DNA of 64,000 nucleotides from Opitutales bacterium (GTDB lineage Bacteria; Verrucomicrobiota; Verrucomicrobiia; Opitutales; Seribacteraceae): NCBI GenBank assembly GCA_028045305.1, contig JAOFTV010000001.1:124001-188000 (forward strand), in the 5' to 3' direction. Below are positions 37,552 through 47,903 of this stretch, piece after piece. The number at the start of each line of letters is the position of its first letter. Within the stretch, counting starts at the first letter, position 1. The notes beneath the pieces were generated by a model. The model was not told the DNA's origin, made no database searches, and was given only the letters and a program-made list of their open reading frames with translations. A program made the translations under genes and the position numbers.

Positions 37552-40155
37552 ATGGCAAAGGAGCCTTCAAAAACCAAACCTAAAGTTGGTTTGGCAGAGC
37601 TAACGCCGACCAAAAAAATAGGTTGGGGCGTGTTTTGGAGCATCCTTTCCTCGGTTACTCTCCTTTCCCTAATTGATTACGATCCACAAAACATTCATAC
37701 CCATCCTCCTTCCGGAAATTCACCTCTTTTAGGGAGATTAGGGGTGGAAACAGGTCGGTATCTCTTTTCCACATTTGGTCTGTCAGCTTGGCTTTTCCCT
37801 TGGCTATTGGGAGTCATTGCATGGTTGTGCTTTAATCAAAGCACCACCCAAAAGAGGTTATGTAAAATTATTCCTCTTTTAACATTAATTCTTAGTGTAT
37901 CGATTATTGCGGACTTGAAAGACTTTAGTTTTTCCGATGGTCGTAATGATTCTAATTCAGGTTCACTCAATTCATCCTTTGATTATGGATCTGGGGGTGC
38001 ACTTGGTTCCTGGATATTTTCAGGAATGCCGTCCAAGGATGGGCAGCTTAATCCAGAAAACTTTGGGTATTTAAGAACTTGGTTTGGTGTGGGTGGTTCG
38101 TGGATCTTTGCCCTGCTTCTTCTTTTTTCCTCATTAGCAATTTATTTTTCACTTGGACTCCAGCATTTCGAAAAAGTTTTCGAATATGTTAAAAAACCAT
38201 TTAGTAGAAGGTTAGAAATTAAAGAAAGTAATACGACATTGCCCAAAGAGGCATCGCCGAAAGACATTGCTAAATCTTCTGAGATTGAAAAAACACCTTT
38301 TTCATTAAAGAATTTTTTCTTTCGTAAAGAAAAAGCAGATAATGATCCACTTTTTGGAGATGTTTCTAAGAATTTAGATGATGTTCAGTTAAAGCGTGCA
38401 AAGATTATACCCAAGCCAACCGAAAAAAAATTAACGAAGAGTCCTGTCGAAAATCTAAGGGCCAATGAAGATGTGCATTCTGAGAGCACTCAAATTTCTG
38501 AAAAATCAAAAAAAACTGCAACCGAGGAAACAAAACCCACCACAAACCTTGATACAGAGAAAGAATTAGATGGCTTTAAGGTTGTTCGTGCTGAGAAAAC
38601 AGAAAAAGCAACCAATTTGTTTCCAGAACGAAAAGGAGACTATCATTTCCCTACATTGGAATTACTTATGGAACCTCCTGAGGAAATTGCCAATGCGGAT
38701 GAAGATCACATGATCAAGGCAAGTAGACTAAAGGAAACTCTTGCAGAATTCAAAATTGAAGTGGAACTCGGAGAGGTCCATACGGGCCCTGTAATTACTC
38801 GCTACGACATCCACCCAGCTGCTGGAGTGCGTGTCGAAAAAATTGCAAACTTGGATAAAAACCTAGCAATGGCTTTACGTTCTGAGAGCGTTAGGATTCT
38901 TGCTCCAGTGCCAGGGAAAGGATGTGTCGGGGTTGAAGTCCCTAATGCTCTCCCTGCACCAGTATGCCTCAAGGAAATTCTTCAATCTAAGGCGTGGGCT
39001 GATGCCAATGCGGAAATCCCGATCGTTCTTGGAAAGGAAGCTAGCGGAAAGCCCCTTGTTGCTGATTTAACTAAGATGCCTCATTTACTGGTTGCTGGTT
39101 CCACAGGTTCAGGGAAAACCGTCTGTATAAATGCTATCATCGCTTCGTTGTGTTATCATTCGAGCCCAGAAGATGTAAGATTTATCATGGTTGATCCTAA
39201 AATTGTGGAAATGAAAGTATACAATGATTTACCCCACATGCTTATTCCAGTAGTAACGGAACCAAAAAAGGTTCCGGGAGCACTAAAATGGCTTCTTGTA
39301 GAAATGGAACGACGGTATCAGATTTTCTCAAAAGTTGGCGTTCGTAATATTGCTGGATTCAATGCCAAAATCCTAAAGGATAAACAAGAAAAGGAAAAAG
39401 CTCAGCAACTTGATGCTGAGATGACTGCAGAAGAACGGGCTGCTCTTTCTTCTGTACAAGTTCCTAGAGATGATGATGCGTTGGAGATTCCCGAAAATAA
39501 ATTACCTTATATTGTTTGTATTATTGACGAGTTAGCTGACTTAATGATGGTCGCACAAGCAGATGTAGAAACCGGAATTGCTCGTCTTGCTCAGTTGGCG
39601 AGGGCTGCAGGTATACACTTAATTATTGCCACTCAAAGACCGTCAGTGAATGTAATCACTGGTGTAATTAAAGCGAATTTACCCAGCAGAATATCCTTTC
39701 GTGTGGCCTCCTATCGAGATAGTCAGACTATTCTAGATGGAAAAGGGGCTGAGTCTTTGATCGGAAAGGGGGACATGCTCTTTATTCCGCCTGGAAGTGC
39801 AAGTTTTATGAGGGCACAGGGAGCTTTTGTCAGTGATGAAGAAATAAATGGAATTGTTGACTACCTTAAGGTGAACGGACCGCCCCAAATTATCGAGGAA
39901 GTAAGGGAGCAAATTGAGTCTGCCGGAGAAGATGATGTCTTGGGTGGAGGAGATGATCAATCAGATGATGATCCGATGCTTAAAAAAGCGGTAGAAATTA
40001 TTCGTACAACAAAAAGAGCATCGACATCAAACCTTCAAAGAAAATTAAGTATTGGTTACAATCGTGCAGCGAGGATAATGGATGAGCTTGAAGAAAGAGG
40101 TGTCGTAGGTCCAGACATACCCGGACAAGGTCGGGAAATCCTTCTGGATATTTAA
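37552..40155 (+). CDS. ftsK: DNA translocase FtsK
   Basis: The 867-residue translocase coordinates division and chromosome dimer resolution. Four membrane helices lie in about residues 20-215, followed by a Lys/Glu-rich linker to about residue 355. The motor shows Walker A AGSTGSGKTVCINA, Walker B PYIVCIIDELADLMM, and LARAAGIHLIIATQRPSV. The C-terminal gamma winged helix (SNLQRKLSIGYNRAARIMDELEE) recognises orienting sequences and XerD. An ATG at 37552 was preferred to the TTG at 37549. The linker insert before ENKLPYIV is rich in charged residues. Confidence 0.96.
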   Translation: MAKEPSKTKPKVGLAELTPTKKIGWGVFWSILSSVTLLSLIDYDPQNIHTHPPSGNSPLLGRLGVETGRYLFSTFGLSAWLFPWLLGVIAWLCFNQSTTQKRLCKIIPLLTLILSVSIIADLKDFSFSDGRNDSNSGSLNSSFDYGSGGALGSWIFSGMPSKDGQLNPENFGYLRTWFGVGGSWIFALLLLFSSLAIYFSLGLQHFEKVFEYVKKPFSRRLEIKESNTTLPKEASPKDIAKSSEIEKTPFSLKNFFFRKEKADNDPLFGDVSKNLDDVQLKRAKIIPKPTEKKLTKSPVENLRANEDVHSESTQISEKSKKTATEETKPTTNLDTEKELDGFKVVRAEKTEKATNLFPERKGDYHFPTLELLMEPPEEIANADEDHMIKASRLKETLAEFKIEVELGEVHTGPVITRYDIHPAAGVRVEKIANLDKNLAMALRSESVRILAPVPGKGCVGVEVPNALPAPVCLKEILQSKAWADANAEIPIVLGKEASGKPLVADLTKMPHLLVAGSTGSGKTVCINAIIASLCYHSSPEDVRFIMVDPKIVEMKVYNDLPHMLIPVVTEPKKVPGALKWLLVEMERRYQIFSKVGVRNIAGFNAKILKDKQEKEKAQQLDAEMTAEERAALSSVQVPRDDDALEIPENKLPYIVCIIDELADLMMVAQADVETGIARLAQLARAAGIHLIIATQRPSVNVITGVIKANLPSRISFRVASYRDSQTILDGKGAESLIGKGDMLFIPPGSASFMRAQGAFVSDEEINGIVDYLKVNGPPQIIEEVREQIESAGEDDVLGGGDDQSDDDPMLKKAVEIIRTTKRASTSNLQRKLSIGYNRAARIMDELEERGVVGPDIPGQGREILLDI

Positions 40156-40217
40156 AAAATAACAATTCCTAACTTGCCGATTTCGGTATTTATTGAAAAT
40201 CTATTAAAAAATTTATT

Positions 40218-41024
40218 ATGGCAGTTGGGCAAAAGTTAGAAGAAGCGAGAAACCGTAAGGGTATATCGATACGAGAAGCATCAGAATCTACAAAAATTCG
40301 TGGTGATTATTTGACGGCTTTTGAAGCCGGCAACTTTGACCTTAAATTACCAGATGTTTATCTTCGTGGCTTCATCCGTGTTTATGCTCGCTTTTTGGGG
40401 ATCGATCCAGAATCTGCAGTAGCCGATTTAAAGGTGGAGCTTGGAGTAAAGCCCAGTAAGCCAGTTCGAAAAAACCTTGGTACAATAAGCTCGACTGATA
40501 ATGCAGATCCACAGAGAGAACTCAAAAATGTATCTCGTTCTCAAAGGTCGCTACCTAGCAATTTCCTTTCTAATAAGGTAATTATTCTAACATTCAGCGG
40601 AGTTGCCTTAGCCATTCTGTTTCTTAGTTTGCTTGTCTATGTTATCAGTCCTAAAGAAAGCAGTTCGGACATTGTAGATGATAAGCCCAATCAATCTTCC
40701 TCGATTCGTGAAACTCAAACCGAAGCAAATTCCTTCAATGCGCAAACTAATGCTCGTGATGTTGCATCTTTATCTCCAGGGCGAGTTTTGAAGTTAGCAG
40801 CGATTGGACCTATTGAACGTTTGATCGTCAGTGACGAAGGAAAAAGCCCAAAAGTTTTTCACGAATTTAAAACACTTCAGGTTGGGTGGGAAACTAGTAT
40901 CCCATTTACAGAATCATTTAGGTGTTATAGCTCTTCGCTTGAAAACATCCGCTTTGCAGTGGATGATGGTGCTGAAAAGCAGGTAAGTGGTCAGGGATCT
41001 GGAAATTTCCGCTGGACCCCTTGA
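40218..41024 (+). CDS. RodZ-like helix-turn-helix membrane protein
   Basis: The 268-residue protein has a Cro-like helix-turn-helix at residues 5-70 (LEEARNRKGISIREASESTKIRGDYL and the family ending YLRGFIRVYARFLGID). One membrane helix lies at about residues 117-140 (VIILTFSGVALAILFLSLLVYVI). The C-terminal domain resembles DUF4115. This is the layout of RodZ, a partner of MreB in cell shape, but many such proteins are of unknown role. It follows ftsK after 62 bp. Confidence 0.82.
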   Translation: MAVGQKLEEARNRKGISIREASESTKIRGDYLTAFEAGNFDLKLPDVYLRGFIRVYARFLGIDPESAVADLKVELGVKPSKPVRKNLGTISSTDNADPQRELKNVSRSQRSLPSNFLSNKVIILTFSGVALAILFLSLLVYVISPKESSSDIVDDKPNQSSSIRETQTEANSFNAQTNARDVASLSPGRVLKLAAIGPIERLIVSDEGKSPKVFHEFKTLQVGWETSIPFTESFRCYSSSLENIRFAVDDGAEKQVSGQGSGNFRWTP

Positions 41025-41033
41025 TGAGTTAGA

Positions 41034-42182
41034 TTACAGGGTTTGCAGAGACTCTTGCTTAATAAACCAAAACCAATTTCTTCCTTTGAGTAGAGCAGAA
41101 AACTCAACAGGTACAATTGAACCATTTTGATGAACGAGGCCAATTGAAAGATCGATTATATTTTTATTGGATAAAATCTTTTTAACACCTTCTTCGGCAA
41201 TATCTCTATCCTTGGATGATACGAAATTTATAAATGGCTGTTCTCTCAACTCTTTAGCAGGATATCCTAACAATCCCGATAAGTGATCGGTATTTCCATG
41301 AAAGCGGATTTCACCATCTATAAATTCTATGATACCTGAAAATTCGGCTTGCTGTGTTAATCGATCTAAAGAGAAGTGCCTTTCTTTGGTGTAAACAGAA
41401 CCGTCATTTGCAAATTGTTTGTTTTGAAAGTGTTTCGGTGTGATGTTGGCACGCTTCTTAAAGGCTCTGTGGAAATAATGAACACTTTCAAAGCCGCAAG
41501 CAGCAGAAACCTTTTTGATACTAACTTTTGAACTAGCCAACATTTTTTTGGACTGATCAATTCTTGTTTGTATTAAGTCTTCTGTTGGGCTGATTTTGAA
41601 TTCATTCTTGTAGAGTGATGCAAATCTACTGGTAGAAAGACCCATTTTTTTTGCCATCTCACCAATTTTCCAATTGTTAAAGTAAGTTTCATGAATGTCG
41701 GCCCTTAAATCTCTGAGTCTTTGAGCATGGTCTGGCAGCACATCAAGCAAATCATGATTTGCTAATCGTAAAATTTTTCCGATAAGTTCAAGAATGTAAG
41801 ATGCAGTGATAGCCTTCCATTCAGGATTTTGTGATTTAAATTCAGAGGAGATCTTGCCAAATATGCTATCGGCAAAATGAGAATGCATTGGGGTGTATGC
41901 TATGTCGAATTGGGTGCCAGTAAAATTCAAAACTTTCTTCGCATCAGAACCACTAAAGTTTATGAGAGAGAATAAAAGTGGGGATTTATCAGCCGACTTT
42001 ATTAAGAGTGGCGAATTTGAATCCCGGATGACAAAAGATCCAGGTTTACAATGCACTAGGCCAGTTTTGGTATCGGCGGAGGCATGGGATTTAAAATACA
42101 CAAGGGTGTAAAATTTATCCTTCGCACTAAGAGAAAGTTCAGACATCCGATTTAAATCGCAGTCTTTAATTTTAAAAATCAT
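41034..42182 (-). CDS. AraC-family regulator with C-terminal PAS domain
   Basis: From the ATG at 42182 the protein has 382 residues; a TTG at 42203 would add seven. The N-terminal 150 residues look like a cupin-type sensor. An AraC DNA-binding domain of two helix-turn-helix motifs spans about residues 170-260 (KIGEMAKKMGLSTSRFASLYKNE, then VSAACGFESVHYFHRAFKKR). A PAS domain follows (about residues 275-380, with LSGLLGYPAKELREQ). PAS after the AraC domain is unusual. It converges on the RodZ-like gene. Targets are unknown. Confidence 0.87.
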   Translation of the reverse strand: MIFKIKDCDLNRMSELSLSAKDKFYTLVYFKSHASADTKTGLVHCKPGSFVIRDSNSPLLIKSADKSPLLFSLINFSGSDAKKVLNFTGTQFDIAYTPMHSHFADSIFGKISSEFKSQNPEWKAITASYILELIGKILRLANHDLLDVLPDHAQRLRDLRADIHETYFNNWKIGEMAKKMGLSTSRFASLYKNEFKISPTEDLIQTRIDQSKKMLASSKVSIKKVSAACGFESVHYFHRAFKKRANITPKHFQNKQFANDGSVYTKERHFSLDRLTQQAEFSGIIEFIDGEIRFHGNTDHLSGLLGYPAKELREQPFINFVSSKDRDIAEEGVKKILSNKNIIDLSIGLVHQNGSIVPVEFSALLKGRNWFWFIKQESLQTL

Positions 42183-42202
42183 AACATTTAAGAAAAGAAG
42201 CA

Positions 42203-42226
42203 ATTTTGCTTAAAAACAAGCAAAAT
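42203..42226. promoter_or_regulatory. Inverted repeat between ferredoxin gene and araC-type gene
   Basis: Arms ATTTTGCTT and AAGCAAAAT are perfect 9-bp complements around AAAAAC. On the minus strand the repeat is followed by a T-rich stretch, so it could be a weak terminator for the ferredoxin transcript or an operator 20 bp before the regulator start. Confidence 0.4.
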
Positions 42227-42249
42227 CTGCTGTATCTAAACTATAGGGT

Positions 42250-42552
42250 TTATTGATCTGCGTCAGGATCTACGCATTTAGGGCCTTTCAAAGCATCTTT
42301 TTGCCCGACTAGTTGAGGATGCTCTTCTGCCTTTTCATTAAGTTCAATCCACTCCTGAAGTTCTTCGGGAACATCCATGTCAGGAAAAATTGCCTCAACA
42401 GGGCATTCATCCATACAGGCATTGCAATCAATGCAAGTTTCTGGGTTGATATACAAGCGGTCAGGAAGTTCGTGGAAAGCGTCTACAGGGCATACGGATA
42501 CGCAACTTGTAAATTTACAATCAACACATTTTTCAGTAACTACATAAGTCAT
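42250..42552 (-). CDS. fdxA: Ferredoxin, 7Fe type (3Fe-4S / 4Fe-4S)
   Basis: The 100-residue protein resembles Azotobacter ferredoxin I. The N-terminal half has CVDCKFTSCVSVCPVDAF, in which Cys9, Cys17 and Cys21 would bind a 3Fe-4S cluster and the CPV segment leads to the second cluster. The second motif is CIDCNACMDECPVEAIF for a 4Fe-4S cluster. The family tail VPEELQEWIELN follows. It carries electrons in the cytoplasm. It lies 17 bp downstream of the glutaredoxin-like gene on the same strand. Confidence 0.93.
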   Translation of the reverse strand: MTYVVTEKCVDCKFTSCVSVCPVDAFHELPDRLYINPETCIDCNACMDECPVEAIFPDMDVPEELQEWIELNEKAEEHPQLVGQKDALKGPKCVDPDADQ

Positions 42553-42569
42553 GATTTATAATTTTGGTT

Positions 42570-42914
42570 TTAAAAGAACCGAACGGGAGATGAATTTTCT
42601 TCAGCCATACGTCGATGCTCCTCATCAGAGCAAGCAGAATCTATCGGTGCGTCTGGTTTTTGATCACTGGATTCAACGAGCTTGTTAGATAATAGGTAAT
42701 TTTCAACTTCCTCTCCACTTACATCAGCCAGCATGACGCCGTCAAGTTCCACACAAGGTTGGTTAGTTTGACCTGTTTTTTCAACCATCTCTGCAAAAAG
42801 TTCTTGGTTGTTGATGATATCCAGGTCTTCATATTCTAGAGAATATTTGTCCATTATGGCTCTAACTCCCATGCTCCATCCGCATTGGGGTTTCAAATAT
42901 GCTTTGATTTTCAT
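42570..42914 (-). CDS. Glutaredoxin family protein (CGWS active site)
   Basis: From the ATG at 42914 the protein has 114 residues: MKIKAYLKPQCGWSMGVRAIMDKY. The active site CGWS (Cys11, Ser14) resembles monothiol glutaredoxins (CGFS). The cis-proline segment TNQPCVELDG and the following GEEVENYLL match the thioredoxin fold. The frame runs on to 43127 but the extra 71 residues have no family resemblance. The last 30 residues are a low-complexity tail. It may assist iron-sulfur or thiol chemistry, in keeping with the ferredoxin gene next to it. Confidence 0.85.
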   Translation of the reverse strand: MKIKAYLKPQCGWSMGVRAIMDKYSLEYEDLDIINNQELFAEMVEKTGQTNQPCVELDGVMLADVSGEEVENYLLSNKLVESSDQKPDAPIDSACSDEEHRRMAEENSSPVRFF

Positions 42915-43272
42915 GAGTACTGCATAGCACTTTTTAATAACATTCGCAAACCTAACATTCATCCTTTTTTCGATTAAATAATTTCCATCACAATTTCTCA
43001 GGAAATCAATTTCAGAAATCCCAAATAAATAATTGGTAACTTTTGTTTTAAAAATTATTATCCTTCGCACCGAATGAGCGGGATTATTTTCTCTCAACCC
43101 TCCGCTTTTAATAATTTGAAACTTCAAAAAACATGTTTTGCTGTACCCCTTACTAATTGTAAAATGATTACATTAGTAATAGGTTCTTCCTTCTGCCTTG
43201 ACCGCTAATCGCCATGGCGCAGAATAATCGTTCCTTTTTGAAATACTTTGGCATTTATATAACCTACCAATC
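42915..43272. other. Intergenic region between glutaredoxin and gltB
   Basis: This stretch of 358 bp holds no convincing gene; the open frame on the minus strand is an upstream extension of the glutaredoxin frame. It should contain the divergent promoters of both genes. The palindrome at 43150-43179 is the clearest structure. No tRNA was seen. Confidence 0.55.
43150..43179. promoter_or_regulatory. Imperfect palindrome upstream of gltB (possible operator)
   Basis: Arms TTACTAATTGTAA and TTACATTAGTAA pair with one bulged base around the loop AATGA. The core TTACTAAT / ATTAGTAA is a perfect 8-bp inverted repeat. It ends 93 bp before the gltB ATG. Confidence 0.45.
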
Positions 43273-46200
43273 ATGACGACACCCCCTAAACAAGGTTTGT
43301 ATGACCCTCAATTTGAGCACGAGAATTGTGGAATTGGATTGATCGTGGATATGAAGGGACGAAAGTCCCATGACATTGTCCGTGGAGCGTTGGAGATTTG
43401 TGTTAATCTAGATCATCGTGGCGGTTGTGGGTGTGACCCTATCACCGGCGACGGTGCAGGCATTTTTATTCAAACACCTGATAAGTTTTTCCGCAAAGTA
43501 GTTTCGGAAGAAATATCTAAAGAACTTCCTCCTGCCGGAGATTATGGAGTCGCATTTTTGTTTTTATCTTCTAACGAGCCTGATCGGATCAATGAAAAAA
43601 GGATAGTCGAAGAAGTTTTAAACGAGGAAAATCTCGGTCTGATTGGTTGGCGCAAAGTACCCGTGAGGAGTGAAATTCTTGGCAAAGCATCCGCTGCTTG
43701 TGAACCGTTGATGGAACAACTGTTTGTCCATCGTCCTGAAGGGGTAGAGTCGGGATTAGCCTTTGAGAGAAAACTTTATTTAGCCCGGCGAATTATAAGC
43801 CACCGATTGCGTTATTTAGATCATTATGAAGATGTTGATTTTCACGCCTGCTGTTTTTCCTCACGCACGATTGTTTATAAAGGGATGCTGACCACGGAAC
43901 AACTATCGGACTATTTTCCGGACTTGAGTGACCCTGATATGGAATCAGCACTTGCTCTAACCCATTCCAGGTTCTCCACTAATACTTTTCCAAGTTGGCC
44001 AAGGGCACAGCCGTTTCGTTACATTTGTCACAATGGCGAAATTAACACCGTTCGTGGGAATGAAAATTGGCTATATGCCCGACAGATGCAATTGGCGAGT
44101 GAAGTTTTCGGGGACGATGTTTCTAAATTGTTTCCCATCATCAGAGAAGACGGCTCGGATTCTCAAAAATTTGATAATTGCCTTGAATTTCTCACATTGT
44201 CAGGGCGAAGCCTTGCTCATTCCATGATGATGATGATTCCCGAGCCTTGGGAGAAACATAAAAATATGGATGATCACAAGCGTGAATTTTACGAATTTCA
44301 CGCCTGTCTTATGGAACCATGGGACGGTCCTGCATCCATTGCCTTTTCCGATGGAGTTCAAATTGGGGCGGTTTTGGATCGTAATGGGCTTCGCCCTTCT
44401 AGGTATTATGTAACATCTGACGACCGTGTAATTTTGGCCTCGGAAGTTGGCGTTTTGTCATCCATCCCTTCTTCAAAAGTTATCAGGAAAGGTCGCTTGG
44501 AACCTGGAAGGATGTTTCTCGTCGATATGAAGGAAGGCCGCATTATTGAAGATGATGAATTGAAAGAGAGTATTGCCTCCCAGGCTCCTTATGGAAAGTG
44601 GTTAGATAAATCTCTAATCAAACAAGAAGACTTGGTTCAAACTTCCAGTAAAGTTGTAGACGATTTCGAAACATTGCTCTTAAGGCAAAAAGCTTTTGGT
44701 TATACCTTCGAAGATTTACGTTTCTTAATTGGTCCTAGTGCTGAAGTAGGCAAACAACCATTGGGTTCTATGGGGAACGACTCGCCCTTGGCAGTTTTAT
44801 CCGATAAACCACAGCTTGTATATAATTATTTCAAGCAGTTATTTGCCCAAGTTACAAACCCACCTATTGATCCGATCCGGGAAGAGGTTGTGACGGCATC
44901 GGTTACCTTTCTTGGTTCGGAAGGAAATCTCACCAAACCCGGGGCGGACAGTGCACGGATGATTAAATTTGAAAGCCCTTTAGTGGATGACCAAGTTATT
45001 CGTCAATTACAAGGAGAGTTGCCCGAGTCATTTAAATCAACCACACTTTCAGCTTTGTTTGATGCCTCAGCCAACAGCGAGCAGAGTGAAAGAGCATTGA
45101 AAAGTTCTCTTGAAGCCCTGTTTGAAAAGGCTGACCAAGCTATTGAAAATGGAGTTAATTTGCTGATTATTTCTGACCGTGGTATCGAGTCTGATAAAGC
45201 AGCAATTCCCTGCCTGCTTGCTTCTTCTGGCTTACATCACCATTTGATTAGCAAGGGTACTCGAACCAAAGTATCTATCATTGTTGAGTCAGGAGAACCT
45301 CGTGAGGTTCAGCATTTCGCGTTATTAATCGGATATGGTGCCGACTTGATCAATCCCTACTTGGCCTTGGAAACCGTTCGCTATCTTATTCACAACGGGG
45401 ACTTACTTGCAGATCCAGTTACTGCATGCCACAAATTCTTGAAGGCAAATCTAAACGGAGTCATCAAGACGATGTCCAAGATGGGTATCTCTACGATTGC
45501 CTCTTATCGGGGGGCACAAATATTTGAAGCTATTGGTCTGAATCAAGAAGTTATAGATCAGTATTTTACTAAAACTCCCTCGAGAGTATCCGGGATTGGT
45601 TTGGATGCCTTGGCAGACGAAACACTTACCCGTCATCGTTTAGGCTTTGCAGATCGAGCAGATGGCAGGGCATTAAACTTAGATCCCGGAGGGGTTTATC
45701 AATGGCGAGTAAATGGTGAAAAGCATCTCTTTAATCCTACTACCATTCATAAGCTACAAAAAGCTACCAGACTTGGAGATTATTCAGTCTTTCGGGAGTA
45801 CTCGGATGCGGTCAACGATCAGTCCAAAGATTTATTTACTTTACGCGGACTCATGGATTTTAAATTCGAAGCCAACAGCGAAATCTCACTTGATGAAGTG
45901 GAATCTGCTGCAGCTATTGTCAAACGTTTCAAAACGGGTGCAATGTCCTATGGATCTATTTCAAAAGAGGCTCACGAGAGTTTGGCAATTGCAATGAATC
46001 GACTAGGTGGCAAGTCCAACACAGGAGAGGGTGGGGAAGACCTTGAGCGTTTCACCCCAGATACCAACGGAGATTCCCGTCGGTCCGCAATCAAGCAAGT
46101 GGCTAGTGGGCGTTTTGGTGTTACTAGTTTTTACTTGGTAAATTCGGATGAGATACAAATTAAAATTGTCCAGGGAGCCAAACCTGGCGAAGGTGGAGAG

Positions 46201-47878
46201 TTGCCGGGACACAAAGTCTTGCCACCTATTGCCAAAACAAGAGGAACAACCCCGGGCGTTGGCTTAATTTCTCCGCCCCCCCCATCATGATATATATTCC
46301 ATAGAAGACTTGGCAGAACTGATTCATGACCTGAAAAATTCAAACCATCACGCTCGAATCAACGTAAAATTGGTTTCGGAAGTGGGTGTAGGTACAGTAG
46401 CAGCAGGTGTGGCAAAAGCAAAAGCTGATGTTATTCTTGTCTCGGGGTATGACGGTGGAACGGGTGCATCCCCCCGTTCATCAATCCAGCATGCAGGAGC
46501 TCCATGGGAATTAGGCTTGGCGGAAACGAATCAAACCTTGCTGTTAAATGATTTGAGAAGCCGAGTAATTTTGGAGACTGATGGTCAGCTTAAAACGGGT
46601 AGGGATGTGGTTATTGCCTGCCTTTTGGGAGCCGAGGAGTTTGGTTTTGCCACTGCTCCACTTATTACCCTTGGATGCTTGATGATGCGTGTATGTCATA
46701 AAAACACTTGTCCTGTGGGCATAGCCACCCAAGACCCAAGGCTTCGTGAAAAATTTGCTGGTGGTGCAGATGCCGTCGTTAATTTTATGAATTTTGTCGC
46801 TGAGGAGATTCGAGAAACTATGGCAAAGCTAGGTTTTCGGACAATTAACGAAATGGTTGGGCGCGTGGATAAGCTCGAATTAAGAAAAGCAATTAATCAC
46901 TGGAAAGCTAAAGGTCTTGATTATTCGGGAATTTTATATCGTCCGGATGTTGATCCAGAAGTTGGAACTTATTGTCAAATGAAGCAGGATCATTTACTGG
47001 ATCGTTCTTTAGACAATCGGGAAATCCTGAAACAAGCATTGCCCGCAATTGAGAGTGGTATACCTGTAAGCATTGATCTCCAGGTTATTAATACCGATCG
47101 CGTTGTTGGTACCATGACTGGTGCGGAAATTTCTAGAAAGCATGGACCTGATGGGCTTCCTGAAGATACAGTTAGGATTAACCTTGCTGGGTCAGCTGGT
47201 CAAAGTCTAGGGGCATTTTGTCCTCAAGGTATGACCTTTACTGTAACCGGAGACACAAATGACTATTTGGGCAAAGGATTATCAGGCGGAAAAATTATCG
47301 TGCGTCCTCCTGAAGATTCTCCATTTGTTGCCCATGAGAATATTATCGCCGGAAATGTTTGTTTCTACGGAGCTACCGCCGGCCAAGCCTTTGTCTCCGG
47401 AGTAGTAGGTGAAAGATTTTGCGTTAGAAATTCTGGCGTTCATGCTGTTGTTGAAGGATTAGGAGACCATGGCTGCGAATATATGACCGGAGGATTGGTC
47501 TTGTGCCTCGGTAAAACAGGTAGAAATTTCGGAGCAGGTATGTCAGGAGGAGTTGCATACATTTATGATGAGGCGGGTGATTTCGTTTCAACGAAGTTAA
47601 ACACAGAGATGGTAAAGACCTACCCATTAGTCGAGTGTGATGACAAAGAAATTGACGAGGTTAAAAGTTTAATCTCTCGTCATGTTGAGTACACCCACTC
47701 ACCTCGAGGAACTGAACTCTTGAATGATTGGAGATTAGCTGCCGAAAAATTTGTCAAGATCATGCCCGAAGACTATGAACGGGTCTTGTTTGCTCTTAAG
47801 AAAGCAGAAGATCGCGGATTAGAAGGGGACGCCGCCATACAAGCTGCATTTGAAGAAAATGTGGCCGCAGGTCACTAA
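43273..47878 (+). CDS. gltB: Glutamate synthase large subunit (frameshifted at an 8-C run)
   Basis: Glutamate synthase makes two glutamates from glutamine and 2-oxoglutarate. The frame 43273-46290 gives the class II amidotransferase domain with the nucleophile Cys19 (ENCGIG) and the central domain; 46310-47878 gives the FMN/3Fe-4S part ([19 protein letters not shown]) and the GXGXG C-terminal domain. Removing one C from the run at 46276-46283 restores [23 protein letters not shown] and one chain of about 1534 residues, the normal length. The gene is therefore probably intact in life, with a sequencing error here, though a real mutation cannot be ruled out. gltD follows. Confidence 0.9.
46276..46283. 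repeat. Homopolymer run of eight C inside gltB
   Basis: Seven C bases would keep gltB in frame; the eighth leads to a stop at 46288-46290. Confidence 0.95.
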
Positions 47879-47903
47879 TTTTAACAGATATCCATTTCGA
47901 ATT

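Noticed and set aside
46310..47878. Independent gene for a short glutamate-synthase-like protein
   Set aside because: It continues the GltB chain directly once one C is removed from the run at 46276-46283.
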